A DNA stretch of 64,000 bases from positions 28,645,337-28,709,336 of the forward strand of contig CM060069.1 in NCBI GenBank assembly GCA_030533445.1. Reading direction: 5' to 3'. Position numbers and translations under genes: made by a program. This DNA comes from Cyprinodon diabolis (lineage: Eukaryota; Chordata; Actinopteri; Cyprinodontiformes; Cyprinodontidae). Shown here one piece after another: positions 12,167-23,832 of the stretch; position 1 is the stretch's first letter; the number at the start of each line of letters is the position of its first letter. Under the pieces are notes generated by a model. The model did no database searches, was not told the DNA's origin, and was given only the letters and a program-made list of their open reading frames with translations.

Positions 12167-14000
12167 ATGGTATAAAAATTCTGTTTTAATTTTTGTTCTT
12201 TATCAAGGGATTTTAAATTTACTTTATCTTTGTAAAGTATTAGTAAAAAAAGTGAAATACTGGAAAATGATTTAAAATATAATTAGGCAATAAACCAGAA
12301 TTTATTAGATTAGTAAAATAAAAGTCAATATATTATCAATTAGAGCTGCAGATGATTGAAGTTATCCTTGTGGACAAATGAATGGAGAAACAGTCCGACA
12401 GACAATTGTCAAATCTTTCACCGGCTCCCTCGGTTCTCAGACCTGAGCAAAAGAGAAGGAACATTGAAGAAAACAATTTCGCCCAATAATCTTAAAATCT
12501 TTAGATCCTTTTCTTTATAAACTTTAACATTTTAACATGTTAAAAGAGATGTGTTTTGTTTATCTACTGGTATTTTAGGGCTGGGTAAAGAAGGACAAAA
12601 AATTATTCTAAGGTTTTATAACTTATTTATTTATAGTAAAAATAAATGTGTAGGATTCTTTGTATTTCATCTAAAATGATTGATATACCTAAATTGTGTT
12701 TGAAGGATAATGGAAATACATTTTCTAACCCTGTTTCCTACATTACAACAGGCAAGAATAAAGAATATCACCATATCTAAGTTTTGTTTTAAGTGCTAAG
12801 TCATGAGAAATGTAACTGTGGAGTATTAATATGTGATCTTTCTTCTAAATATAAATAGTACTTATCGGCATAATGGGGAGGCCACTGGAGCATTCGATGC
12901 GTCTTCACTTTCAACCTGGTTCTGACTTAGTATTGCAGCTTTTTTAAAACTCCTTTAAATGTTTAAAGTTGGTTCAAATATGAATCCAGAGGAGCTGTGT
13001 TTAAAAGACGAAGTGGAAGTGGGAAACTGATATTGTCAAAATCAGATTTGTCTTGCATTTTTCTCTGTGTCAAGTTACTTGGATTCTGTTTGTCACAATC
13101 TGCCTTTTTCTCTTTTACTCTGATTCCTGGTGAAATGTTAGATTTTTCACCATTTGCACAAATGACCACATCCAGAAGGCGTAGATATGTGGGAGCAACT
13201 GGTTAAACCGGGACACTGCGAGTAACTGAGTTTTTTGCCTTTTTTTAAGTGAACTTTGGCGTTGTTGGGGAGGGGATGGGTCAGGCTACCATCCCCATTG
13301 AGCCACATGCCAAGGGCCATTTAAAGCTTTTGTGCTGGTGGACAGTGGAAGGAAGGTGGCCCAACGGCCCTCGAATGAAAATCTGGGTGGGGTGGAGGTG
13401 GAGGGCATGTGAAGGTGGGTGTCAAAGACAGGAGTATCATTAAGGAGGAAAATCAGAAAGCCATCAGACTTGTTTGTGGGGGATGACTGTGTTTCACAAC
13501 AGGAGGGACAGATTCCAGGAATCCAGGTGTTGGTATTTTATCAGATCAACAGCAAACTCAAAGCCGGGAATCTTTGCCACAATTTCCAATTTATACAAGA
13601 ATGTCTGAAATCGAGTTGAACCTTTAGATGTGTTTGAAGCTCTACTTTAATTAAATTCTCTGTTTTGCTTAAATAATACTTCTAAAATGACATCTAAAAT
13701 AACATCTATTGACAACAATAATCTTATTTGAGGTATAGTGGGGTAGATATAAACCAGGCTATCTCTCTCACTGCACAAAATGGGAAACAGAGGTGAACAT
13801 TCTCTTCACTCTGTGGTAACAAGAGGAATACATTTAAGAGCTTTAGTATAGCTTTATGTCAGAAAGCTAAGAAAATGTGAAAATGTTGTCACTTCCAGAT
13901 TTTCAGAGGCAGTTTCATGGGTTTAAAACTCTGGAACTCCAACATTAATAAAATTATCATTAGTAGTCGTTAAATAAAAAGGGGCAGGAGAGGAAATAGA
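12167..14000. other. Intergenic stretch upstream of pou5f3
   Basis: No gene was recognised. Between about 13,000 and 13,620 the base composition is less AT-rich and lacks obvious repeat wording, which may indicate conserved noncoding sequence, but I cannot test conservation here. Confidence 0.35.
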
Positions 14001-14307
14001 TCAATACATCTACTCTATCAGTGTCCCCATGCTTTTCTTTTTCATCCCTCACTTTCCCCGCTCCTCCATTTGAGCCCAGATCAGTCCTGCAAGCTGAGGT
14101 CACCTAAAACACACAAAAAGACAAGATCTGAGACATCTGTGGGGGGTTTCTGGCTAAATACTCACCCTCCCCACACACATCCCCACCTCACTGTACTGAA
14201 CTATTCAGCCCCCCCTCGTTTGGTCTCTAGATGAGAGCTCTGTAGTCCCCCTTTTCTCTCTCCCTCCAACCCAGCCTTAAGTCTGCTATCTCTCTTGCTG
14301 TTTTCCT

Positions 14308-14321
14308 TTTGCATGACAATC
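14308..14321 (-). promoter_or_regulatory. Candidate SOX-POU composite element
   Basis: TTTGCATGACAATC on the + strand reads GATTGTCATGCAAA on the minus strand. This agrees with the SOX2-OCT4 consensus (CATTGTNATGCAAA) at all but the first base. It lies about 2.95 kb upstream of the pou5f3 start codon, in a C-rich, non-repeat stretch (about 14,000-14,450). POU5 factors with SOX partners are known to regulate their own genes in vertebrates. A role here is inferred from the motif alone. Confidence 0.45.
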
Positions 14322-14639
14322 ATCCTCCCAAGTCCATGGCCCAGGACAATGCTTGTAGGGATGGAGTTTGATGCCTTTTAAGCCATTGACGGGGTCCTTG
14401 TGGTCTTAAAGAGGATCTCTAGTCACAAGCACTGATCCTCTGTGTAAACTGATATCAGAAGGTCCAGCAGAGCAGTTTTCTGTTTAAATACTTTCTAAAT
14501 CTACTCTTTTAAAAATACCATTACAAATTAAGTCTTTTGAAATATGATTTGAAGTTCACGTTTTACAATGGAAGTCATCATGCCTAACCTCAAATCTAAT
14601 TTCAGGATTTTCCATCATTAACATGCATGTGACTTCAGC

Positions 14640-14910
14640 CCTTTTTACCATCGTCTCTGATCGGTTAACTGTCCTTTCTGAAGCACAGTCCCTCAGCATG
14701 ATGAATCCACCAACATGTTTCACCATGGTGATGGCATGTTCAGTTCTGCAACGTTCCTTTCATCTAACCAGGACCTTTCCTCTCACACCCCAGAAATAAA
14801 AACATGATCTCACAGTCTGTATCCATCCTAATCACACCAACCCCTGAGTAGAACATAGTGGTGGCACCATCATGCTTTGGAGTGTCCTTTCTTCTGCAAG
14901 AAATGAGAAA
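14640..14910. mobile_element. Degenerate Tc1-like fragments (possible)
   Basis: Phrases such as CCCTCAGCATGATGAATCC and GTGGTGGCACCATCATGCTTTGG resemble opposite strands of a Tc1/mariner transposase coding region as found in fish. They are short and diverged, with no open frame. Confidence 0.35.
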
Positions 14911-15453
14911 GTGATAGGAGTTGTGAAGTGGTAAGGTCTACATGATTATGGAGAAAAAAAAAGCTAAAGGCTGCATTATTCTATAGCACAATAAGGCAAT
15001 AATGGAGTTGAAATGATGCATTCAGTCTCTCTGATTATTTTTTTTGTCTGATGTATCTAGACAACAAAATCAGCTTTTGATTAGCAAAACTGACTTAAAT
15101 GAATTGAATCATTTATTATCACTGTTATAATCACTTTTTCAATTGCAAAGCCCTGAAGGACCTTTTATGCAGGCAGAAGGTAGCCGAAAAATGCGGAACT
15201 GTGTCCCACATGCGTCAAACAGCTGATCCTGTCACCAGTAGACATTCCAGGCAGTGTGCTTATTGCACCTGCAGACTCATTGGGGTTCCCAGACCAGTTT
15301 TGGACCTTAAGGCCAAAAGGCGCTGGACATCACGTAAAGGACCAGGGTGAAACTGCTGCCTGGTGTTTGTTTCAGAAGACACGGGGGAGGGTGGGGGAGC
15401 TGGGCGAGAGGTGATCGTTGTGGGGTGGAATCAAAGGGTTGAGACTTATTGTT

Positions 15454-15640
15454 CTAATGTGAAAAGGAGCTAATGGTCGACCATCGCAACTCGGGATCTG
15501 AAATCCACGGGGTGCCCCGGGGCCAAGACGTACAATGGCACCCCCTCTCCTTCCCCGCAGTGCGTCTTCCTGCCGCAATCTGCGGCTGACGACCCGCGCG
15601 GGGGGGCGCACCATCTGCAGCGACCATCCAGGCCCAATGA
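15454..15640. other. GC- and CpG-rich patch of unknown origin
   Basis: A sharply GC-richer stretch with many CpGs (GACCCGCGCGGGGGGGCGCA near 15,590) in AT-rich surroundings, about 1.7 kb upstream of the pou5f3 start. It has overlapping open frames on both strands but none with a recognisable domain. It could be an unmethylated regulatory island or an old insertion. It does not match rRNA or tRNA that I know. Confidence 0.35.
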
Positions 15641-15897
15641 ATGAGCATCGATCCATGAGTCCTCACCTGAATGCTCTATCCACCAATTTACCTGTAGCCT
15701 CTATTCATTTTAAACAACCGTTAATAAAAGATTTACAGCTTTTTTCCCCTTTTTCTTATTCTTATTTTACCTTTACAGAAACAATAAGTCTAAATTATGC
15801 TTTAAAAACTTTTACTCGCTTTCAAAAATGGAACCAAAAGTGTTTTGAAGCGATTTTAAGACAAATTAGTAAAATAACAATGACTCTTCTAACTTAA

Positions 15898-16397
15898 AAC
15901 AAGCTGTCCCAAACAATATTGGTAAAATATTTTAAATGGCCAAAGTTTTGTTTGGCACAATGTGCCTGAGCTCTACCAAAACAGACAAATATCCTCTAAC
16001 AAAATAAGACCAAGCATTGTTTGTTCCTAATCAAGTATGTCCTGGGTAATTAGGTTAACATGTTTCCAGATTAGGCTCACAGGTTTATCTTTTTTTTAAT
16101 GGATGAATTCAGAATAAACTGAAGCATTTTTACGCGGATTATAATACCAAAGCCATCTCCTTAAAAAGGCATAATTTAAACAAACAGCTTTATAATTCAT
16201 GAATGAGAGGAGCAGCTTGTAGTGTTATATGTATTTACATCGGAGGTGACCCGTATGTATTTAGCATATTTTGCATTGTAAATGCATTTATTTTTCTACT
16301 GTTTTCAGCATCTATGGTTTACAGTATTACCAGTTAGATTTGGTTAAATCTGTAATGGGTGATCCATAATATAAACGAAGACACGCCCACTTCTATA
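15898..16397. other. Intergenic stretch, no recognised feature
   Basis: AT-rich sequence without recognised genes, ending at the left copy of the LINE target duplication. Confidence 0.45.
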
Positions 16398-16967
16398 TGG
16401 AAGAATCAAGATTTTTTTTTAGATTTTTTTTATTAATCCAAAACTTTATTGAAAAGTTGCAAATTACAAAAGAATGACAAAAAATATCACAAGATATAGA
16501 ACATTATCTCCAAAATAAGTGTTCAATGATGAGGTACAATTAGAATTAACATATAACATACTTTAACTTAAATAAATAACGGAAGAGATTTAAACATACA
16601 CACACACACAAAAAAAAAAAAACCTGAAAAAAAGGCAAGATATATTAGATTTCTCCAAATATATCCTGAATTACTTTAACAGCGTGTATACATGTTTTAT
16701 TGTTGATTCTTTGGATAAAATTGAAGTAAATTTTTAAAAATAATTTTCAAACACAGGGAAGAAAGGTCGACCTTTGGAGAAACTTTTGTGTTTTTGTGTT
16801 TGTGAAATTTTGCAATTAGAATAATCAAGTTAACCAAGAGTTGCATTTTCCTATCATTATTAGTATAGTGTAAGATTATATCTTTGGCGTGTAATTTCAT
16901 TGGTGTGTTGGAATGCGACATGATGTAAACCTCAACTTCTTTCCAGAATATCTGTGGAAGAATCAAG
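16398..16967 (-). mobile_element. 5'-truncated L1-like LINE with 13-bp target duplication
   Basis: TGGAAGAATCAAG occurs at 16398-16410 and 16955-16967. Between them lie 544 bp that begin on the + strand with T runs, the poly(A) tail of a minus-strand insert. Read on the minus strand, the insert encodes the C-terminal part of an L1-type ORF2 protein (open over about 16,697-16,972, with IFWKEVEVYIMSH and NLIILIAKFHKHKN). It is a dead 5'-truncated retrotransposon copy. It ends about 307 bp upstream of the pou5f3 start codon. Confidence 0.8.
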
Positions 16968-16971
16968 GTCA
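16963..16971 (+). promoter_or_regulatory. Candidate NR5A (SF-1/LRH-1) half-site
   Basis: TCAAGGTCA is a perfect match to the extended NR5A/ERR monomer site. It overlaps the right target duplication of the LINE and lies about 300 bp upstream of the pou5f3 start codon. NR5A2 is known to act on the mouse Oct4 promoter. Function here is inferred. Confidence 0.4.
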
Positions 16972-17011
16972 TTCACAAATTTGCCATCAGCTGTGCGTAA
17001 TTGATTGCGTC

Positions 17012-17018
17012 AGCCAAT
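17012..17018 (+). promoter_or_regulatory. CCAAT box in the pou5f3 proximal promoter
   Basis: AGCCAATGG at 17012-17020 contains a standard CCAAT core about 260 bp upstream of the start codon. It is the best core-promoter-like motif in the 307 bp between the LINE and the ATG. No convincing TATA box was seen and the transcription start is unknown. Confidence 0.35.
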
Positions 17019-17274
17019 GGGAGCAGAGGAAGCTCCCTGAGCTGAGATAAGGAAAACCTGTGGATCCACCTCAAGGGAAGATCATTTCAGCTGAGAGCTG
17101 GTTGGAGGCATGACTATGATGCGACATTCAGGAAACTGAGGCCTTTTTGAAGATTTTTTCTGTCATCGCAGGAATTTTAGTTTACTTCAACCCAGATGGG
17201 TACTTTTAAACCAACCGGTTTTTAACTTATCTAAATTATTAGGTCTACTGGAGAGTTTATACACTCTTGGGAAG

Positions 17275-19431
17275 ATGACTGACAGATCGCAAACTCCTGA
17301 GGTCCAAAGCAGGCCTTATGATTTTAGTCGGTCTGGTGCTTGCAGCAGCCAAGTTTTGGGTCAAGAAGGAAACGTTTCTTTCCAGCTTCCTCACGGGGTT
17401 CTGCCTGACCCGAGCCTCTTCTACAGCAAGGCCGCATATGGAGGGATCACACCTGGATCCGCGCAGACGTTTCTCCCGTTTCCACCCGACTACAGGGGAT
17501 CCGACCTGCAGGCTGGGGACTTTGGGCAGCCGAAGCATTGGTATCCCTTCCCTGCGCCCGAGTACACCGGGCAGATACCCGGCGTGACTGCGGCCACCCA
17601 GCCTACAAACATGAGCCCCCCGATAGCCGAGACTCGGGAGCAAATCCGATTACCCGATATTAAGACAGAGGAGGACACTGGAGAGGGTTATTCTACCGAT
17701 ATGAAGGCTCAGCAGTATCCGACTCTAGCACCTTCCACAGGCATGACCCATGGAGTCTTCTACTCCCCGGCCTGGAACCCCTCCTTCTGGCCTGGGATCA
17801 CCCACATTGCCCCAACAGGGAGCAATAATCAAAACCCCTCTGCGTCCTCAGCATCGTCCCCTTCCATGTCCCCCTCACCCCCAAGCAACGGGATCCAGGG
17901 AAACTCATTTTTTGGCGTAAGCTCTAACCAGGTTCCTGCTGAGCCCCAGGCGCAGAACCCGGCCTCCAACGCACGGAGCAGTGGGTCCTCAAGCGGTGGC
18001 TGCAGCGACTCAGAGGAGGTAGGTCAACGGTCTTTTTGTTTTCATATAAATACGCAAAACTATGGGCTGGTTATCTAATCTGAAAACATCCCATCAGGAA
18101 ATCCTCACCACTGAAGAACTGGAGCAGTTTGCAAAAGAGTTGAAGCACAAACGGATTACTTTGGGCTTCACTCAAGCAGATGTCGGCCTTGCTCTGGGTA
18201 ACCTTTATGGTAGGTTTCCATCTTGGCACAATGTTATAATTTATTTGATTGCATTTTTTTGAGCCTTTGCGCAAAATCTAAATATTTGAAAACTGTTGGC
18301 CTATAATGTTTTTGTACATTGTTTGGACAAGTTTCTTCAGAAACTGAAAAGCTGATTGTCCTTTTTTTTTTTTCAATGTAGGCAAGATGTTCAGCCAGAC
18401 AACCATTTGCCGATTTGAGGCTCTGCAGCTGAGCTTCAAGAATATGTGCAAACTGAAACCCCTTCTGCAGAGATGGCTGGATGAGGCAGAAACGTCGGAC
18501 AATCCTCAGGATGTAAGTGCTGCTTGTAACATCTGCCAACTAGTTTGCAAGAAAACAAAAGCCTGGCTGATGGCTTGATGGAGCTGGGCTTTTCAGGCCT
18601 ACAGTAGTTAAACTTCCTGCTGAGCAAACATGAATCAAAGCCATCTGCTCCTGTAATGCGCCACCTAGTGGGAAAACCCAACTGGTTATCTCATGAACTC
18701 ACATTTGTGCTAAATTTGTGATGGCATTTACAGTCTAGTGATAAAGAGTTACTTTTCCTGCCTCGCTGTACAGCTCCTCAGATGCCTGGTAATACTTTTT
18801 ATCAGTTTTTTTGGGGAAGGGATGCATCTAAATGTGACTCTCAATGACTGGGCACAGGCATGTAGAGTAACGGTACAATACATTTTTAATCATCAGTCTC
18901 CTCACTGGTTTTCCTCAGATGTACAAGATTGAGCGAGTGTTTGTTGAAACCAGGAAGAGAAAACGAAGGACCAGCCTGGAGGGAGCTGTGCGCTCTGCAT
19001 TAGAGGCCTACTTTATCAAATGTCCAAAGCCAAACACCCAGGAAATAACCCAGATCTCGGATGATCTGGGCCTAGAAAGAGATGTAAGTGTAGAAAAAAA
19101 AGTCTAAGTTATCTTTTAAACAAGGGTTTCTGAACTTGGTTGGTGTAATGGTGAACCTTTGCTGTGGCAGGTGGTGAGAGTCTGGTTTTGCAATCGAAGG
19201 CAGAAAGGAAAGCGTCTCGCCCTACCATTGGATGAAGAGTGTGAAGGCCAGTACTACGAGCAGAGCCATTCACCATTGAACATGGCCCCTTCCCCCATCC
19301 AAAGCCAAGCCTACCCATCCTCCGGCTACAACGGAGCACCCCCTCCAACCCTCTACATGCCCCAGCTACACCGACCCGATGTTCTGAAACAGGCCCTGCA
19401 TCCTGGACTGGTTGGTCACCTGACTGGATAA
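17275..19431 (+). CDS. pou5f3: pou5f3, POU class 5 homeobox transcription factor
   Basis: Complete gene in five coding exons: 17275-18018, 18098-18209, 18382-18512, 18919-19083 and 19171-19431. All borders are GT/AG and phases agree, giving 470 aa, close to the zebrafish protein as I recall it. Residues 1-248 are a Pro/Ser/Gly-rich activation region ending in a GGCSDSEE acidic stretch. The POU-specific domain spans about 249-322 ([40 protein letters not shown]). The homeodomain is about 342-401, with an RKRKRR basic arm and the recognition helix [14 protein letters not shown], whose Cys is typical of POU homeodomains. It is a nuclear octamer-binding factor of early embryonic cells. The start has context AAGATGA and is the first ATG of the open exon. 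Position between npdc1 and fut7 supports pou5f3 over pou5f1. Confidence 0.96.
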
Positions 19432-20410
19432 AGTGGAGGGTAGTCTCCCAACCAGATCCCATCTAAACTCGACCTGAGAATAAAACTGATCCAATTTCAG
19501 TCGACTAGATGAATAAGAATTGGGAGAATCCAGCTATTTGGCTACGAGAAACATGAGATAAAGGCCTTGATTAAAAAAAAAAGTGAATTGTTGATCATTT
19601 AAGCCTTAATTCTTTGCAGCTTTTTAAAATGATTTTGTACTTTTCGGTACTGATGAAGTTGAGCTCAGGTTAAACCTTTTAATACTGCAGAGCCAAAGAG
19701 TAGGCTTAATTTAAATGTTTGAGTTACCATTTCTATTATTGTGCAATAATTTTTAAGGAAATGGCAGCTGTTGGTGACACTGTAAACTTATTTTGTCTTT
19801 TTTTGCACATATTTGCAATCTTCAGCAGCTGTAGGTTCGACTGTTTTACACAAAAGCTTATATTAACGAGCTTTTAGAAAACTGAAAGTGTTTCACCACT
19901 CCTGTATGCCAAGCCTTTTTTTCTTACTTTAAAGGTTCCTGTCAGTGTTCAAACCTGTAACTATTTTATAACTTGACTTTTGATGAGCATAATGTAAAAG
20001 TTAAATGGCAGTTCCCCCCCCCCCTGATTATCTCTGAAGGTGCACACTAGCGTACTTAAGATGTGCACCTTTTTAAATTACAATTTCATGTTCTTGGCTT
20101 TAACCCTGTACAAGTCTCGGTTGAATCATCACTAAACAAAAGTGACTTGCTTTGAATCTTATTCCCCTTTGTTTTTTTTTGTCTCCAAGACCTGACATCA
20201 GTGCATTTGTAATGTTTGCAATAGCTGTTAGCTTTTAATGTGAAATTGCTAAAATTTACAAAGAATTCTAATATATTAAATTGTGGCAGTGAGGAAAATC
20301 ATCTGAAAACACCCTTTCAATTTAGTTTTTTTTTCCCCAACACATTTGCTTAAAAATCATGCTGCTTTTGTTATTTGAACTGTTTGTACATGCAGTAAAT
20401 TGTCTGTTTA
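19432..20410 (+). other. pou5f3: pou5f3 3' untranslated region
   Basis: AT-rich sequence without ORFs. A first AATAAA lies near 19,479, only about 50 bp after the stop, and the sequence stays repeat-free to about 20,410, so short and long 3' ends are both possible. The extent is inferred. Confidence 0.45.
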
Positions 20411-21972
20411 CTTCCAGTAAATCTTTTACTACCAAATCAAAAACCAGTTGCATGTTTTTTTATTTGGAGTTGGCAAATAACTGCTACCTGTATAGCATCT
20501 GGGACAAATAGTGACCCTTTGTTCGGTGTTTGTATATAAATCTTTAATTTAAAGCAATGTGGTGCATTTTAGGAAAGAACAGGTTATTCAGACTAGACTC
20601 AATTAGTAGTCATACCAAAATCCCTCTGTGGGTGGTTTATAACAATATAGATAATATGACCATTTTAGGATTACCCCACAAATGCAAAATAATTCCAAGG
20701 GTACATTTTATTCTTGTATTTATGTTGTCTGTGACTGGGCCTGCTGTTTCCATGCATCAGGAGATCTAGCATTTGATGTAGCATACTCTAGTCCAGAGGC
20801 TTGTACCATGGAGCAGGATTACTGGGTTAGCAAATAAACTCTAGGCTTGACCCTGACTTTCCTCTGCCATTAAGCTTAATTCATTCTTGGCGAGGTAACG
20901 CACTCTGAACAGCAAGCCTGGTCATGGGCAGGCTAGCTTTTAGGATTCATCTGTATGCTGGAAAAAAACTCAGCCATTGAATGCATTGAATACCTGATTT
21001 AATTCAGAGCAAAGAACTTAAACTTAAAAAGGAACTTAAACAAAATGCTGAGAAATTAAAAAATTTCAAATAAATTTTTCTAATTTTTTTTATATGCAAA
21101 CCTTTTACTATTTGTTTCCGCCTCTATAATGTCCTTATATCCCCTGGCATTAACTGGTTTCTTGTATAGTTCATTCATGAAGTTAAAAAAAATCGGAGCA
21201 TAGTAAGAAGATCCTTCGGATCACTGACAATATTAGTGATGCAGGTTTTTCTTGCATATATATGCCAGATATTAAAATTTGTTGGCAGTGTGGCCTCACT
21301 GTATAACAGACACTGTCGATATATTACGTAACATGCAGCATCCTGCACACTGGGATGTTGAGCGGCTCAGGAAAAATGCAGCCTGTGAAATTTCATATAG
21401 CATTATGAAAGGCTGTAAAATACCTAATTGTGAGTCTGTTAAACCCTAATACCTGCCTGTTACGTGTTAAAATTAACGTTTATAGTTTATCTAATTAAGG
21501 CAGTTCCTCTCTCCGGATACACAGTAATCAAATTCATTATGTACCTGACAGAGATTTGGAAATTAAATGGGGCACACAGTTTAACAGGCAGTTTTCTGTG
21601 CTTTTATCTGGGACAATGTGTAATAGTTTTATAAGGCTAGATCCATGGTTGTCTCCTCATTTACAAATGTTTATATTATGATGAGAAAGACTGGATTAAG
21701 ACAAAATGCATTAACTGTGATTTCGGGCCGACTACATGGAGAAACAAGCCTGGTCGGTAAGTGTATGACTAAGCAAATCCCTAAGCAAATTCTGTGGTCT
21801 GAGTAAGATTACCATTTCTGTTAAAATCTGTCATGTCTCATAGACATTTGATTCATATACATTATGACATGTTATTTAAAGAGTTTGTCTCGAGTGATCT
21901 CTTAAGAAAGAATCAGTGTGAGAAAGCTTAAGGTGTAACCCTTAAGCTGCAACCCTTCGAATGTAGCAGCAA
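20411..21972. other. Intergenic stretch with a possible MITE fragment
   Basis: At about 20,787-20,990 the phrases GTACCATGGAGCAGGATTA, GGCTTGACCCTGACTTTCC and CATTCTTGGCGAGG resemble a common fish Harbinger-like MITE. The rest is AT-rich and unrecognised. Confidence 0.35.
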
Positions 21973-22800
21973 ATGGTTAAACTTCTCAAATGTAGTAACG
22001 CAAGAAATTTACAAACTATAATTCAGCACAGAGAGGAGGTGGAGCCGCTGTTGGACTGTTGCAGAGACTATAACCTGATCCTGAATGTGGAGAAAACGAA
22101 GGAGATTGTTGATTTAAGGAAGAATCGGCCTAACCACGCTCCACTGTTGAAATTCCTGGGGCTGCACATCATAGAAAACCTCACTTGCACTGTAAACACC
22201 ACTTCAAAAGGGCACAAAAGTGCTTGTAACCCCTGTGGCAGATGTGGTCAGCCCACCTGCCCTGACCCATCTTCACCACCTTCTACAGAAGCACCATGGA
22301 GAGCGTTCTGACTACTGTGTGTTGTAGGGACTACAACACCGCAGACTGGAAGAAGGTAAGGAGAGTAGTGAGAACTGCAGAGAAGATCATCAGGGCTTCT
22401 CTTCCCTCCATAAAAGGTATTTCATCCCAGCACTGCGTGTCCCGAACCTGTAAAGTTATTAATGACCCCTCACACCCCCACCATGGACTGTTCTCCCTGC
22501 TGCCCTCTGGGAAGAGGCTTTGAAGCATCGGATGCAGGTCCAGCAGATTCCAAAAAAGCTACTTCCCCACTACCATAAGAATGCTGAATGTTGAATAAAA
22601 AATAAAAAAAGATGAATGTTGGAAAAAATCTGTTAATCATATCTCAGTCCTATGTTTACATTTGATCACCATGCTTAAATTGGATCACCGTTGCACTTTA
22701 AAAAATGGAAATGTCTTAAGAGCTGTACTGAACAAAATTTCATTTTGTAGACACCCAGTGTGTACAAAAGGACGATAAAAATTGTCTAAGTCTAGGCATA
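21973..22800 (+). mobile_element. L2/Rex-type LINE 3' fragment
   Basis: Translations of 21,973-22,311 and 22,296-22,523 match the end of a LINE reverse transcriptase: EEVEPLLDCCRDYNLILNVEKTKE, KFLGLHIIENLTCTVNT, RVVRTAEKIIRASLPSIK and DPSHPHHGLFSLLPSGKRL. The frames are broken by indels and part is missing, so it is a dead copy. The 3' end near 22,750 reads TGTGTACAAAAGGACGATAAA and recurs in a second copy near 36,700. Assignment to L2 rather than a close relative is tentative. Confidence 0.8.
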
Positions 22801-23048
22801 TCAGATCTGTTAAAGAGGTGAAAATGCAAAGACTATTCGAAATAGACAAAGGAAATTACGGAGAGGAAAACAGCAGGATAAAGACAAGATCACAAGGTGC
22901 AGAAATACCATCTAATGACTGAGAAAAAGACAGTAAGAGACTGAGAGTGAGGCAACAACTAAATTGACCCAGCAATAGAAAGGATAAGGGGCACTGTGAA
23001 AAAGGGGTCAGGAAGAGAGGGACTACAGGTAAAAGAAATTTTACATAT
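22801..23048. other. Intergenic stretch before the piggyBac element
   Basis: Purine-rich, unrecognised sequence between the LINE fragment and the hairpin at 23,049. Confidence 0.4.
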
Positions 23049-23084
23049 GTACTCTTTTAGAATGTCTACATTCTAAAAGAGTAC
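23049..23084. repeat. Perfect 16-bp stem hairpin
   Basis: The 16 bases from 23,049 (GTACTCTTTTAGAATG) are followed by TCTA and then their exact reverse complement. It lies about 70 bp outside the left end of the piggyBac element. It lacks a T tract and is not a known RNA. Confidence 0.8.
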
Positions 23085-23431
23085 ACTTTTGTTTTGTGTT
23101 CTCCTATTTCAGAAAGTCCCCAGCCTGCCTTTGCCCTGGCCTCCATATTTTTTAACTCTCCTGTTATGTTACAGTTCAAATTGACCCGTTTTAAAGTTTG
23201 AAGATCTAGGAAGAATAGTTAAAAGTATTTTTTCAGTATGAAACTTCTTCTGCTTGCCTTAAATAGTGTAATCAACATATAATATGAAAATGGTTCATCT
23301 GACATATTTGCAACCCCCCCCCCGCAGCTTTATATCACATAGATACTGTTCCAGTCAAACTGGAGTTAAAAGGGTGTTAGAAATGTCAGACTATTTCTTT
23401 CTTTGCAGCTGTGAGACATGTTTCACCCAAA

Positions 23432-23442
<11 letters not shown>

Positions 23443-23486
<44 letters not shown>

Positions 23487-23526
23487 CACACACACACACA
23501 CAGAAACACACCCACACACACACAAA
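23443..23526. repeat. (CA)n microsatellite
   Basis: An imperfect CA repeat interrupted by AGAAA units and CC. It produces spurious His-Thr open frames. Confidence 0.95.
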
Positions 23527-23568
23527 TTTGATAATCGAGAGACAAGGGCTGGTAGACGGGAGAGAGAC

Positions 23569-23832
23569 AAGCTGGCAGCTGTTAGGACAGTGTGGGACAA
23601 GTAGGTAGAGCAACTTCCAGTACTCTATAAACCAGGCTCTAATGTCACAGTGGATGAAAGGCTGGTGGCATTCAGAGGTTGCTGCCCATTTAGGCAATAC
23701 ATGCCTTCCAAACCAGCTAAATATGGGATAAAAATCTGGGCAACATTTGATGCAAACACCAGCTATGCTTTGAACATGCAGGTTTACATTGGAAAGCCGG
23801 TTTGAGAAGCCCCAGAGAAGAATCAGGGCACA
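23569..23832 (+). repeat. Inverted repeat arm 1 (source segment of the transposase)
   Basis: These 264 bp are repeated in inverted orientation at 24,690-24,954, with about three substitutions over the part I compared. Both copies carry the same nonsense codon context GGTTTGAGAA. Confidence 0.9.

Noticed and set aside
15372..15897. Overlapping frames in the GC-rich patch as a gene upstream of pou5f3
   Set aside because: No domain, no consistent splice structure, and frames are open on both strands as expected from base composition.
23284..23697. His-Thr and Val-Cys rich frames on both strands
   Set aside because: They are products of the (CA)n microsatellite.
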